NCBI GenBank assembly: GCA_964532485.1 | Contig: CAZHKE010000010.1 | Span: 19,710 to 83,709, forward strand | Source of the DNA: DATBSK01 sp964532485 | GTDB lineage: Bacteria > Actinomycetota > Acidimicrobiia > IMCC26256 > PALSA-555 | DNA: 64,000 nucleotides | Reading direction: 5' to 3' | In this document: piece by piece, positions 26,838-34,273 of the stretch | How positions within the stretch are numbered: position 1 is the first letter of the stretch | How the letters are laid out: every line of letters begins with the position of its first letter | Translations under genes and position numbers: made by a program | The notes under the pieces: generated by a model | Database searches by the model: none | Seen by the model: the letters and a program-made list of their open reading frames with translations, nothing else | What the model was told of the DNA's origin: nothing

Positions 26838-27691
26838 CGTGCGAGCTCCCCACTGCCCGTCTCGGCGAGCACGGCCTCCACGGTCCGGCAGACTCGCACG
26901 CTCCCGGCGACGTCGTGGACCCGGACGATCCGGCAACCGTGGGCTACCCCGTACGCCACTGCGGCCAACGACGCTTCACGGCGATCGTCGAGATCGAGCG
27001 ACAGGAGGTCACCGAGGAATCGCTTGTTCGACGCGGAGAGCAGCAGCGCGTAGCCGCATCGGGCGAGCACGTCGCTCTCGCGCAGGAGCAGCGCGCTCAT
27101 CGCGGGGGTCTTGCCCAGGTCGAGCCCGGCATCGATCGCGACCTGCTCCGGCGCGAGACCCGCCGCCTCGGCACGCGCTCCCCGCTCGACGAGGAACGCA
27201 CGCACGTCACCGAGCAGGTCGTCGTAGTGCGGGTCCGGATCGGCGACCCTCGGAGCGAGTCGGATGTGCGTCGCGACGACCGACACGTCGTGCTCTGCAG
27301 CGACGCCGAGGTAGTCGGGGTCGGCGAAGCCGCTGATGTCGTTGCCGACGACCGCTCCCGCCCGGCACGCCTCTTCCAGCACCGCGGCGCGCCAGGTGTC
27401 CACCGAGATCGCCACGTCGACGCGTGCGCGGACCTCCTCGATGGCCGGGACCACGCGATCGAGCTCGTCGTCCTCGGTCACCTCGGGCCCGGGCCCCGCC
27501 TTGACGCCGCCGATGTCGAGGACGTCGGCGCCCTCGGAAGCCAGCTGCTCGGCCCTGGTCACCAGGTCGTCGAGCGCGTAGGTCGACCCGTGGTCGAAGA
27601 ACGAGTCCGGCGTTCGGTTGAGGATGCCCATCACCAGCGTCCGAGCGGTGAGGTCGTGCACGACCTCACCGAGTCGGAACGACCACCGCAC
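26834..27691 (-). CDS. Dihydropteroate synthase homologue, FolP2 type
   Basis: A 285-aa TIM-barrel protein of the DHPS family: VMGILNRTPDSFFDHGSTYA, DVLDIGGVKAGPGPEV, DVAISVDTWRAAVLEEACRA, LLLSASNKRFLGDLL. Folate-making DHPS normally has N-V-T-PDSFSDGG and a GESTRPG loop; here they read NRTPDSFFDHG and GGVKAGPG, as in mycobacterial FolP2. FolP2 proteins are not proven to make dihydropteroate, so the substrate is open. GTG start; the 5' end overlaps comEC by 26 bp and the 3' end overlaps holA by 4 bp. Confidence 0.85.
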   Translation of the reverse strand: MRWSFRLGEVVHDLTARTLVMGILNRTPDSFFDHGSTYALDDLVTRAEQLASEGADVLDIGGVKAGPGPEVTEDDELDRVVPAIEEVRARVDVAISVDTWRAAVLEEACRAGAVVGNDISGFADPDYLGVAAEHDVSVVATHIRLAPRVADPDPHYDDLLGDVRAFLVERGARAEAAGLAPEQVAIDAGLDLGKTPAMSALLLRESDVLARCGYALLLSASNKRFLGDLLSLDLDDRREASLAAVAYGVAHGCRIVRVHDVAGSVRVCRTVEAVLAETGSGELAR

Positions 27692-29171
27692 GCTCGCGGA
27701 GCATACGACGGCGATGCCGGAGGACCCTCAGGGACAGCGCGCCGACCGCACCCGCGCCCACGATCGCTGCCACCCCTCGAGCATCGACCGCGACCGGGAC
27801 CTCGCTGGCCAGCGCGGCGAGCCCGAGCACCCCTTCCGCGAGGAGCCGGGTGGGCAGCTGCAGCAGCGTCGCGAGGGGCGGCACGACCTCGTGGATCATC
27901 CCCGCGACCGCTCCCGCGGTGAGCCCCCACATCGTCAGCGGTCCCGCGAGAGGCACCGCGAGCAGGTTGGCGGGCAGCGAGACGAGGGGCAGCGATCCGA
28001 ACACGGGAAGCAGCACGGGGGCAACACCGACTTGCGCCGCGGCCGTGGTCCCGAGCGATTCGCGAAACCACGCCGGTCCGCGCAGGCGATGCGCGAACGG
28101 CACGGCCAGGAGCGCGATCCCCGCGCTTGCACCGCACGAGAGCTGGAAGCCGACCGAGCGGAGCAGGAACGGATCGACGAGGAGGAGCGCCGTCACCGCG
28201 AGCGCGAGGACCCGGACCCCGGTCGCGGGACGACCGACATGGATGGCGAGCACGGCGCACGCGGCCATCGCACAGGCACGCAGCACCGACGGCTCCCACC
28301 GCGTCATCGCGCCGAACACCGCGAGCGTCGCCAACGTGAGCGCGACGCGCACCCCTCGGGGCGAGCGTCGCAGCAGCGGCCCGAGCAGCGCGAGCACGAA
28401 CGCCACGTTGGCACCGGAGACCGCGAGCAGATGCGAGAGGCCGGCGGCGCGGAACTGCTCCAGCACCGCGGGATCGAGGTCACGCGTGTCGCCCAGCAGG
28501 AAGCCCGCGACCAGGGCACGCTCGTCCGCGGGGAGCAGGTCGGTGCCCTCCAGCACGACGTCACGGCCCGAGCTCGCCACGGTGGCGAGCAACCCCGCCG
28601 ACGGGGTGACCGCGACGAGCTCGAGCACGTCGAGGCGCGCCGCCGCGTGCTTCCAGCGGAGCCGCTGGTCGTACTCCTCGAGGGGGCGCAGCCACCCGCG
28701 CAGCACGGCGCGGTCGCCGGCGGCGAGCACCGCGAGACGACCCACCGCGTCCCCGTCACCGACCAGCAGGACGGTGCGCCGCTCGTTCGTGCGCGTGAGA
28801 CGGTCGGAAGCGCTCGGGTCGATGCGGGCACGCTCGACAGCGGCGAGTGCACGAGCCGACCAGCGCGTCCCCGTCGGGTCGCCGAGGAGCGTTGCGGTGA
28901 CTGTGGTCTCGGCTCGCGTGTCGGCGGCGTCGACGACGGCTCCGTGCTCGAGACCGTCGAGCGCACGCTGCTCGAGCGCGCAGCCGGCGGCGACGAGCAC
29001 CGAGAGGAAGAGCAGCGTCCGCAACGGGCGCGCACGCACGAGCAGCAGCAGCGCGGCGACCGACCCGGCGAGCGCCACGACCTCGGCTGCCGGCGCCGCA
29101 CCCCGCGCGTCGCCGAGGAGGATCCCCGCAGCCGCGGCCGCCGGGGCGACGTAGGCGACGCGGGCGTCCAC
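27666..29171 (-). CDS. comEC: ComEC/Rec2-family DNA-uptake channel, no metallo-beta-lactamase domain
   Basis: A 501-aa polytopic membrane protein. It has an N-terminal extracytoplasmic region with TTVTATLLGDPTGTRW and the Competence core (LSHLLAVSGANVAFVLALLG, GAMTRWEPSVLRACAMAACA, VGFQLSCGASAGIALLAVPF, LVSLPANLLAVPLAGPLTMW). It translocates single-stranded DNA during natural transformation. The C-terminal metallo-beta-lactamase domain of many ComEC proteins is missing, as in a shorter class of homologues. It follows comEA after 14 bp. Confidence 0.9.
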   Translation of the reverse strand: MDARVAYVAPAAAAAGILLGDARGAAPAAEVVALAGSVAALLLLVRARPLRTLLFLSVLVAAGCALEQRALDGLEHGAVVDAADTRAETTVTATLLGDPTGTRWSARALAAVERARIDPSASDRLTRTNERRTVLLVGDGDAVGRLAVLAAGDRAVLRGWLRPLEEYDQRLRWKHAAARLDVLELVAVTPSAGLLATVASSGRDVVLEGTDLLPADERALVAGFLLGDTRDLDPAVLEQFRAAGLSHLLAVSGANVAFVLALLGPLLRRSPRGVRVALTLATLAVFGAMTRWEPSVLRACAMAACAVLAIHVGRPATGVRVLALAVTALLLVDPFLLRSVGFQLSCGASAGIALLAVPFAHRLRGPAWFRESLGTTAAAQVGVAPVLLPVFGSLPLVSLPANLLAVPLAGPLTMWGLTAGAVAGMIHEVVPPLATLLQLPTRLLAEGVLGLAALASEVPVAVDARGVAAIVGAGAVGALSLRVLRHRRRMLRERAVVVPTR

Positions 29172-29185
29172 TGTGGTGTGGCTGA

Positions 29186-29977
29186 TCAGACGGTGACGAG
29201 GTCGACCAGATCGGCGAAGCGCTTCTCGCCGATCCCCCGCACGTCGCGCAGCTCCAGGACGTTGCGGAACCCCCCACGCCGTGCACGCTCGGTGAGGATG
29301 GCCTCCGCCAGCACCGGCCCGATGCCCGGGAGCTCCTCGAGCTGCTCGGAGGTGGCGGTGTTGAGGTCGACGAGCGCGCCGGGCGTCTCCGCGGCCGTCG
29401 TGCCCTGCTCGCCGCCCGTCGCCAGGTCGGGCGCAGGTGGATCACCGACGTTCTGCACCAGGACGCGCTGCCCGTCGGTCAGCTTGGCCGCGAGGTTCAG
29501 GCGATCGAGGTCTGCGGTGGCCAGCGCGCCACCAGCGGCCTCGACCGCGTCGATCACGCGCGCGTCGGCGTCGAGCTCGACGACGCCCGGATGCGTGACC
29601 GCGCCCGCGACGTGCACCACGACCTGACCCGTGTCGGCGTCGGGCGTCCCGACTGGCTCGCGATCCGTCGCCGGGGAGGTCGCGGTGCTCGTCGGCGCCG
29701 CGACCGAACGACGGGGTGGAGGCGCGTCGGCACCGCCGACGCCGATCTGGTACCAGACGACGCCCGCCACCACCGCGACGACCGCGAGCACGACCAGACC
29801 GGCGCGTGCGTCCGTCCGCCAGGCAGAGAGGAGGTCGCGGAGCCGCTCGAAGGGGCCGTCGGGAAGCGGCCGGCGGGGTCGGCCGGCTCGGCGGGCGCGG
29901 GGCCGCTCGTCGCCCCAGAAGGCGGGGTCGGCGGTACCAGATGCGATCGTTCGTGATGGTTCGGGGCGCTCGGGCAG
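29186..29977 (-). CDS. comEA: ComEA-family DNA receptor (helix-hairpin-helix)
   Basis: A membrane-anchored DNA-binding competence protein. One helix (LVVLAVVAVVAGVVWYQIG) follows a cytosolic head with PFERLRDLLSAWRTDARAG. Outside are a Pro/Thr-rich linker, a SLBB domain (VVVHVAGAVTHPGVVEL, then RVIDAVEAAGGA) and a C-terminal HhH pair (VDLNTATSEQLEELPGIGPV, FRNVLELRDVRGIGEKRFAD). The frame has no ATG, GTG or TTG upstream of GTG 29791, which lies inside the helix. CTG 29977, preceded by AGGAG with a 6-nt spacer, gives a full cytosolic head and is used here. It pairs with comEC. Confidence 0.82.
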   Translation of the reverse strand: MPERPEPSRTIASGTADPAFWGDERPRARRAGRPRRPLPDGPFERLRDLLSAWRTDARAGLVVLAVVAVVAGVVWYQIGVGGADAPPPRRSVAAPTSTATSPATDREPVGTPDADTGQVVVHVAGAVTHPGVVELDADARVIDAVEAAGGALATADLDRLNLAAKLTDGQRVLVQNVGDPPAPDLATGGEQGTTAAETPGALVDLNTATSEQLEELPGIGPVLAEAILTERARRGGFRNVLELRDVRGIGEKRFADLVDLVTV

Positions 29978-30082
29978 GATCGGCTCCTGTTCGGACCCGG
30001 ATCGGGGCCGCCGGCCCGCTCGGGCGCGGCACGACGGAGGAAGCGCGCGCCGCCCGGATGTGACGCGTTCAGCCTGATCGGA

Positions 30083-32983
30083 TCAGGCCGAGACGACGAG
30101 GTTCACGAGCCGGCCCGGTACGACGACGACCTTGCGAACCGTCATGCCTTCGACGATCTCGGCGATGCGGGGCTCGGCGCGTGCTGCGGCCTCGAGCTCG
30201 GCGTCGGACGCGTCGGCGGGCACCACGACGAGCGCCCGGACCTTGCCGTTCACCTGGACCGGGATCTCGACGGACTCGTCGACGAGATAGGACGCGTCGG
30301 CGACGGGGAACGGCTCGTAGGCCAGCGATCCCGAGTGACCGAGTCGCTGCCAGAGCTCCTCGGCGATGTGCGGCGCGAGCGGAGCGACCATGAGGACGAG
30401 CGCCTCGGCGACCTCGACCGGGGCTCCGTCGCGCTCACCGATCTGCGTGAGTCGGTTGTTCAGCTCCGTCAGCCTCGCGACCGCGGTATTGAACTTCAAG
30501 CCCGCCATATCGTCACGCACCGACGCGATCGTGCGGTGCAGGAGCTTGCGCGTCTCGTCGTCGGGCTGCTCGGTGCCAACGCGCGACCGGCCGGTGTCCT
30601 CGTCGACGATGTTGCGCCAGAGCCGCTGCAAGAAGCGGTGCACGCCGATGATGTCGCTCGTGCTCCACGGCCGGCTCGCGTCGAGCGGGCCCGTCGACAT
30701 CTCGTAGAGCCGCAGCGTGTCCGCACCGTAGTCACGGTAGATGTCGTCGGGCGTCACGACGTTCTTCAGACTCTTGCCCATCTTGCCGAACTCGCGCGTG
30801 ACCGGCGCCTCGTCGTGGAAGAAGGCGCCGTCGCGCTCGACGACCTCGCTCGCCTCGACCGCGAGCCCGCGCTGGTCACGAAACGCCGGTGCTTGGATGT
30901 ACCCCTGGTTGTAGAGCCGGTGGAACGGCTCGAGGCTCGAGACGTGGCCGAGGTCGTACAGCACCTTGTGCCAGAAGCGGGCGTAGAGGAGATGCAGGAC
31001 GGCGTGCTCGACGCCGCCCACGTAGAGGTCGACGCCGCCGCTGCCGGTGCCGTCGCGGTCGGCCATCCAGTACCGGTCGACCTCGGGGTCGACCAACGCG
31101 TCCTCGTTCGTCGGGTCGAGGTATCGCAGGTAGTACCAGCAGGACCCCGCCCACTGGGGCATCGTGTTCGTCTCCCGGACGTAGCGCCTCGGGCCGTCGC
31201 CGAGATCGAGCTCGACCTCGAGCCACTGCTCGGCGCGCGCGAGCGGCGGTTCGGGATCGCTGTCGGCATCGTCGGGGTCGTGCGCGACCGGCCGGAAGTC
31301 GTCGAGCTCGGGGAGCTCGACGGGGAGTGCATCGTCGGGCACGGCACGGGGGTTGCCGGCCTCGTCGTAGACGATGGGGAAGGGCTCGCCCCAGTAGCGC
31401 TGCCGGCTGAAGAGCCAGTCGCGCAGCTTGTACGTGACGTTCGGCTCGCCGTAGCCGTCTTGCTCCAGCCACGCGGTGATGCGCGCCTTGGCGTCGGCGA
31501 CGTGAAGCCCATCGAGGAAACCGCTGTTGATCGCGGGTCCGTCGCCGAGGAAGGCGTCGCCGTCGAACCCCTCGGGCGGCTGAACCGTGCGGATGATCGG
31601 CAGGTCGAACTCCACGGCGAACGCCCAGTCGCGCTCGTCCTGACCCGGCACCGCCATGATCGCCCCGGTCCCGTAGCCCATGAGGACGTAGTCGGCGATG
31701 AAGATCGGGATCACCCGGTCGTTCACGGGGTTGCGGGCGAACGCGCCGGTGAACACACCGGTCTTGTCCTGGCCTTCGGCCTGGCGCTCGAGCTCGGACT
31801 TCTGGGCCGCGAACTCGCGGTAGCGCCGCACTGCCTCGGGCGGGAGGACGTCGGTGCCGAAGATCCCGCGCCACGACGGCGGGATCCCCGTCCTCGCATC
31901 GGTGAGCGTCGCGTCCGGCCAGTCGTTGGGAACGATCTCGTCGACGAGCGGATGCTCGGGCGCGAGCACCATGTACGTCGCGCCGAAGAGCGTGTCGGGA
32001 CGGGTGGTGAACACCTCGATCGCCAGGCCCTCGTGCTCCTCGACGGGGAACGTCACGAGCGCACCGGTGCTGCGTCCGATCCAGTTGCGCTGCATGGTCT
32101 TGATGGGCTCGGACCAGTCGACCGCATCGAGGTCTGCGAGCAGGCGGTCGGCGTACCTGGTGATCGCGAGCTTCCACTGCTTCAGCGGCTTCTTGAACAC
32201 CGGGAAGTTGCCACGGTCACTACGACCCTCGGCCGTCACCTCCTCGTTGGCGAGGACCGTGCCGAGCCCGGGGCACCAGTTGACGGGCGCCTGCTCGAGG
32301 TACGCGAGCCGGTAGGAGTCGACGACGGCCCGACGTGCCCGCTCGTCGAGCTCTGACCACGCGAGTCCCTCGGGGTTCGCATCCGATACCGGTGCGCGGG
32401 CGCCCGACTCGAACGCCCCTTCCAGCTCTGCGATCGGTCGCGCGCGATCGACCTCGTCGTCGTACCAGGAGCTGAAGATCTGGAGGAAGATCCACTGTGT
32501 CCAGCGGTAGTAGCTGACGTCGGTCGTCGAGACGCTTCGGCGCGAGTCGTGCCCGAGGCCGAGTGCCCGGAGCTGGCGGCGCATCGTCGCCACGTTCGCC
32601 TCCGTCGCGTCCCGGGGGTGCTGCCCCGTCTCGAGCGCGTACTGCTCGGCCGGCAGGCCGAACGCGTCGTACCCGAGCGCGTGCAGCACGTTGCACCCGT
32701 TCATGCGGTGGAACCGGGCGTAGACATCGGTGCCGATGTAGCCCAGCGGGTGGCCGACGTGGAGCCCGGCACCACTCGGGTAGGGGAACATGTCGAGCAC
32801 GTACAGCCGCTCGCGCCCGGCTGCGGCGTCGAAGCCGTCGCTCAGCAGCCCGGTCGGGTTCGGCGTCCAGAACGTGTGGTGCTCGTCCCAGTAGTCCTGC
32901 CAGCGGGCCTCGATCTCGTTCGCGAGGCGCGCGTTGTACCGGTGCGCCGGCGCGCTGTCGGCTGTAGGCGCGTCCTCGCTCAC
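30083..32983 (-). CDS. leuS: Leucine--tRNA ligase
   Basis: Class Ia synthetase, 966 aa from GTG 32983. HIGH-type signature PYPSGAGLHVGH (residues 67-78), the KMSKS-type loop FGKMGKSLKNVV, and the CP1 editing domain with TTRPDTLFGATYMVLAPEHP. The C-terminal anticodon domain and the LeuS tail (IPVQVNGKVRALVVVPADAS) are complete. It is the bacterial form. The stop codon lies within a short palindrome (30072-30088). It is transcribed away from tRNA-Ala. Confidence 0.98.
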   Translation of the reverse strand: MSEDAPTADSAPAHRYNARLANEIEARWQDYWDEHHTFWTPNPTGLLSDGFDAAAGRERLYVLDMFPYPSGAGLHVGHPLGYIGTDVYARFHRMNGCNVLHALGYDAFGLPAEQYALETGQHPRDATEANVATMRRQLRALGLGHDSRRSVSTTDVSYYRWTQWIFLQIFSSWYDDEVDRARPIAELEGAFESGARAPVSDANPEGLAWSELDERARRAVVDSYRLAYLEQAPVNWCPGLGTVLANEEVTAEGRSDRGNFPVFKKPLKQWKLAITRYADRLLADLDAVDWSEPIKTMQRNWIGRSTGALVTFPVEEHEGLAIEVFTTRPDTLFGATYMVLAPEHPLVDEIVPNDWPDATLTDARTGIPPSWRGIFGTDVLPPEAVRRYREFAAQKSELERQAEGQDKTGVFTGAFARNPVNDRVIPIFIADYVLMGYGTGAIMAVPGQDERDWAFAVEFDLPIIRTVQPPEGFDGDAFLGDGPAINSGFLDGLHVADAKARITAWLEQDGYGEPNVTYKLRDWLFSRQRYWGEPFPIVYDEAGNPRAVPDDALPVELPELDDFRPVAHDPDDADSDPEPPLARAEQWLEVELDLGDGPRRYVRETNTMPQWAGSCWYYLRYLDPTNEDALVDPEVDRYWMADRDGTGSGGVDLYVGGVEHAVLHLLYARFWHKVLYDLGHVSSLEPFHRLYNQGYIQAPAFRDQRGLAVEASEVVERDGAFFHDEAPVTREFGKMGKSLKNVVTPDDIYRDYGADTLRLYEMSTGPLDASRPWSTSDIIGVHRFLQRLWRNIVDEDTGRSRVGTEQPDDETRKLLHRTIASVRDDMAGLKFNTAVARLTELNNRLTQIGERDGAPVEVAEALVLMVAPLAPHIAEELWQRLGHSGSLAYEPFPVADASYLVDESVEIPVQVNGKVRALVVVPADASDAELEAAARAEPRIAEIVEGMTVRKVVVVPGRLVNLVVSA

Positions 32984-33075
32984 GCGGCGAGCGTAGCGAC
33001 GCGGGTCGCGCGCGCTCGGTCTCGTCGTCACACCCCCGCGGCACGCTCAGGAACATGTGTTCGGTGTGCGACGAG

Positions 33076-33104
33076 TTCGAAGCCAGGATGGCGGCCGGTA
33101 ACCT
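33076..33104 (+). promoter_or_regulatory. Possible promoter of tRNA-Ala
   Basis: TTCGAA (33076-33081) and TAACCT (33099-33104) are separated by 17 bp. Each matches the sigma-70 boxes at three of six positions, and the -10-like box ends 14 bp before the tRNA. Correct spacing and position, weak boxes. Confidence 0.3.
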
Positions 33105-33118
33105 GGACGTTGAACCCT

Positions 33119-33193
33119 GGGGGCGTAGCTCAGTTGGTAGAGCGCCTGCATGGCATGCAGGAGGTTTCGTGGGTTCGAGTCCCATCGCCTCCA
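33119..33193 (+). tRNA. tRNA-Ala (anticodon GGC)
   Basis: A 75-nt gene with full cloverleaf. The acceptor GGGGGCG pairs with CGCCTCC and includes the G3-U70 wobble pair that identifies alanine tRNA. D-arm GCTC/GAGC, anticodon stem CCTGC/GCAGG with loop ATGGCAT (anticodon GGC, reads GCC), T-arm with GGTTCGAGTCCC. CCA is not encoded. The strand from anticodon stem into variable loop reads AGGAGG, and the next in-frame GTG (33169) opens the endonuclease frame that overlaps the tRNA 3' part. Confidence 0.97.
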
Positions 33194-33675
33194 CCTCGGG
33201 CAGCCCGTCTCCATCCGCAATCGCCGGCTTCGTCGCCGGCGAAGGGTCGTTCAGCGTGACCACGGATGACCCACCAACGCGCAAGGACGGTTCGCGGCGC
33301 TTGCGCTTCGTGTTCGGTGTCGCGATCGCCAGTCGCGACCGACCTCTTCTGGTCGCGATGCAAGCAATGCTCGGTGTCGGGTGCATCGAGGAGCGACGCT
33401 CGAGCAATCCGCGCTGGCAGCCGATCAGCCGGTACAGCATCAGTTCGCGCCTTGCGCATCGCAACGTTACGATTCCCTTCTTCGAAGAGCACCTCCTCCC
33501 GTGCGCCAAGCGCATGCAGTTCGATCGTTGGCGCGAGCGGTTCTCTGCATATGAGGAGGCGCATCCGACGCGTATCGGTTTCGGCCCGTCGAGCTGCTCG
33601 GCGCCGGGATGCGACCGTCCGGTACGCGGGCGCGGGCTGTGTCGAAGCCACTACTACAGAGCGACCGGCTACTGA
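33169..33675 (+). CDS. LAGLIDADG-like homing-endonuclease homologue 1, overlapping tRNA-Ala
   Basis: A 168-codon frame. The single LAGLIDADG-type motif is IAGFVAGEGSF (residues 18-28). The last acidic residue, E25, matches the metal-binding acid of the family, while the usual Asp two positions earlier is Ala. The core contains FVFGVAIASRDRPLLVAMQA, LGVGCIEERRS and VTIPFFEEHLLPCAKRMQFD. It ends in a zinc-knuckle-like C143-x4-C148-x9-C158-x2-H161. There is no ATG, GTG or TTG between the tRNA 3' end and the motif. The nearest usable start is GTG 33169 inside the tRNA T-arm, 4 nt after AGGAGG. Longer starts would read through the whole tRNA (ATG 33055). Activity and target are unknown. Confidence 0.7.
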   Translation: MGSSPIASTSGSPSPSAIAGFVAGEGSFSVTTDDPPTRKDGSRRLRFVFGVAIASRDRPLLVAMQAMLGVGCIEERRSSNPRWQPISRYSISSRLAHRNVTIPFFEEHLLPCAKRMQFDRWRERFSAYEEAHPTRIGFGPSSCSAPGCDRPVRGRGLCRSHYYRATGY

Positions 33676-34105
33676 GACCGCAGCCGACTTCGTCGGTGGC
33701 TTCGTCGCCGCGGAGGGGACGTTCTTCCGATCGGGAACGCCACCCAAGTTCGTCTTCGCGGTCGGGCTCGGTGCGGTCGACTCGTGCACGTGCGAGATGC
33801 TCCACAGGTTCCTCGGCGTCGGGTCGATCCACCATTCCCCGCGCCGTAAGCCCCATTACGACGACGAGGTGACGTTCGCGGTCCAGTCCATGCGCGACCA
33901 CCTCGCGGTCACCATCCCGTTCATGGACGAGCACCTCCCCGAGTCGTACAAGCGCACGCAGTACCTCGTGTGGAAGGCCGAGCTGCTGAAGTACTGGGAG
34001 CGCTCGGCGAAGCGACGGCGGCCGTGCACCGTCGACGGCTGTGACGCGCTGCGGCGTGCCCACGGGCTCTGCCGACGCCACCTGTGGCTCCTCCGTGGCC
34101 AGTGA
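33551..34105 (+). CDS. LAGLIDADG-like homing-endonuclease homologue 2 (tandem copy, possible +1 fusion partner)
   Basis: The second copy of the same architecture in the +1 frame relative to copy 1. Motif VGGFVAAEGTF (residues 48-58) with E55, then FVFAVGLGAVDSCTCEMLHR, LGVGSIHHSPRRKPHYDDEV, VTIPFMDEHLPESYKRTQYL and C159-x4-C164-x9-C174-x2-H177. The only ATG before the motif in this frame is 33551, deep inside copy 1 and without a Shine-Dalgarno; the 45 residues it adds are arginine-rich and look non-coding. Skipping one T at the copy 1 stop (TAC T GAG) joins the two domains into a protein of about 310 aa, the usual size of two-motif LAGLIDADG enzymes. So this may be a frameshifted single gene. 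Confidence 0.62.
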   Translation: MRRRIRRVSVSARRAARRRDATVRYAGAGCVEATTTERPATETAADFVGGFVAAEGTFFRSGTPPKFVFAVGLGAVDSCTCEMLHRFLGVGSIHHSPRRKPHYDDEVTFAVQSMRDHLAVTIPFMDEHLPESYKRTQYLVWKAELLKYWERSAKRRRPCTVDGCDALRRAHGLCRRHLWLLRGQ

Positions 34106-34273
34106 CGCCACGATGGCGCCTGTGGTCGTGCGCGAGCAGGCCCACGCGGGCCGCAACGGCGTCGGCTTCGACACGAGGCGCCGCGCTCGCGAGGCTCGCA
34201 TCGGTCTCGCCGCGCGTGCGGCCACGCTTTCCCGTCGCGATCGCGCTCGTCGACCGCGTACCCTCGCTTCGAC

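Noticed and set aside
27618..29627. A 669-codon plus-strand frame
   Set aside because: Antisense of comEC/comEA; composition typical of shadow frames.
30072..30088. Palindrome GCCTGATC/GATCAGGC at the leuS stop as a terminator
   Set aside because: Only a single base separates the arms, so a stable hairpin is unlikely; it may be a simple palindrome.
30335..32356. A 673-codon plus-strand open frame
   Set aside because: Antisense to leuS, low-complexity composition (RVDDL-type repeats), no motif.
33055..33168. ATG 33055 as start of the first LAGLIDADG gene
   Set aside because: It would translate the whole tRNA gene. The residues from the tRNA (for example GGFVGSSPIAS) are a well-known artefact of reading tRNA genes. 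GTG 33169 is preferred, although it also lies in the tRNA.
34106..34273. Search for a second copy of the tRNA 3' end (attachment-site duplication) or a small gene
   Set aside because: No repeat of GGTTCGAGTCCC or of the acceptor arm is visible, so there is no sign of an integrase-type element. The 168-bp stretch before hisH holds no convincing ORF.
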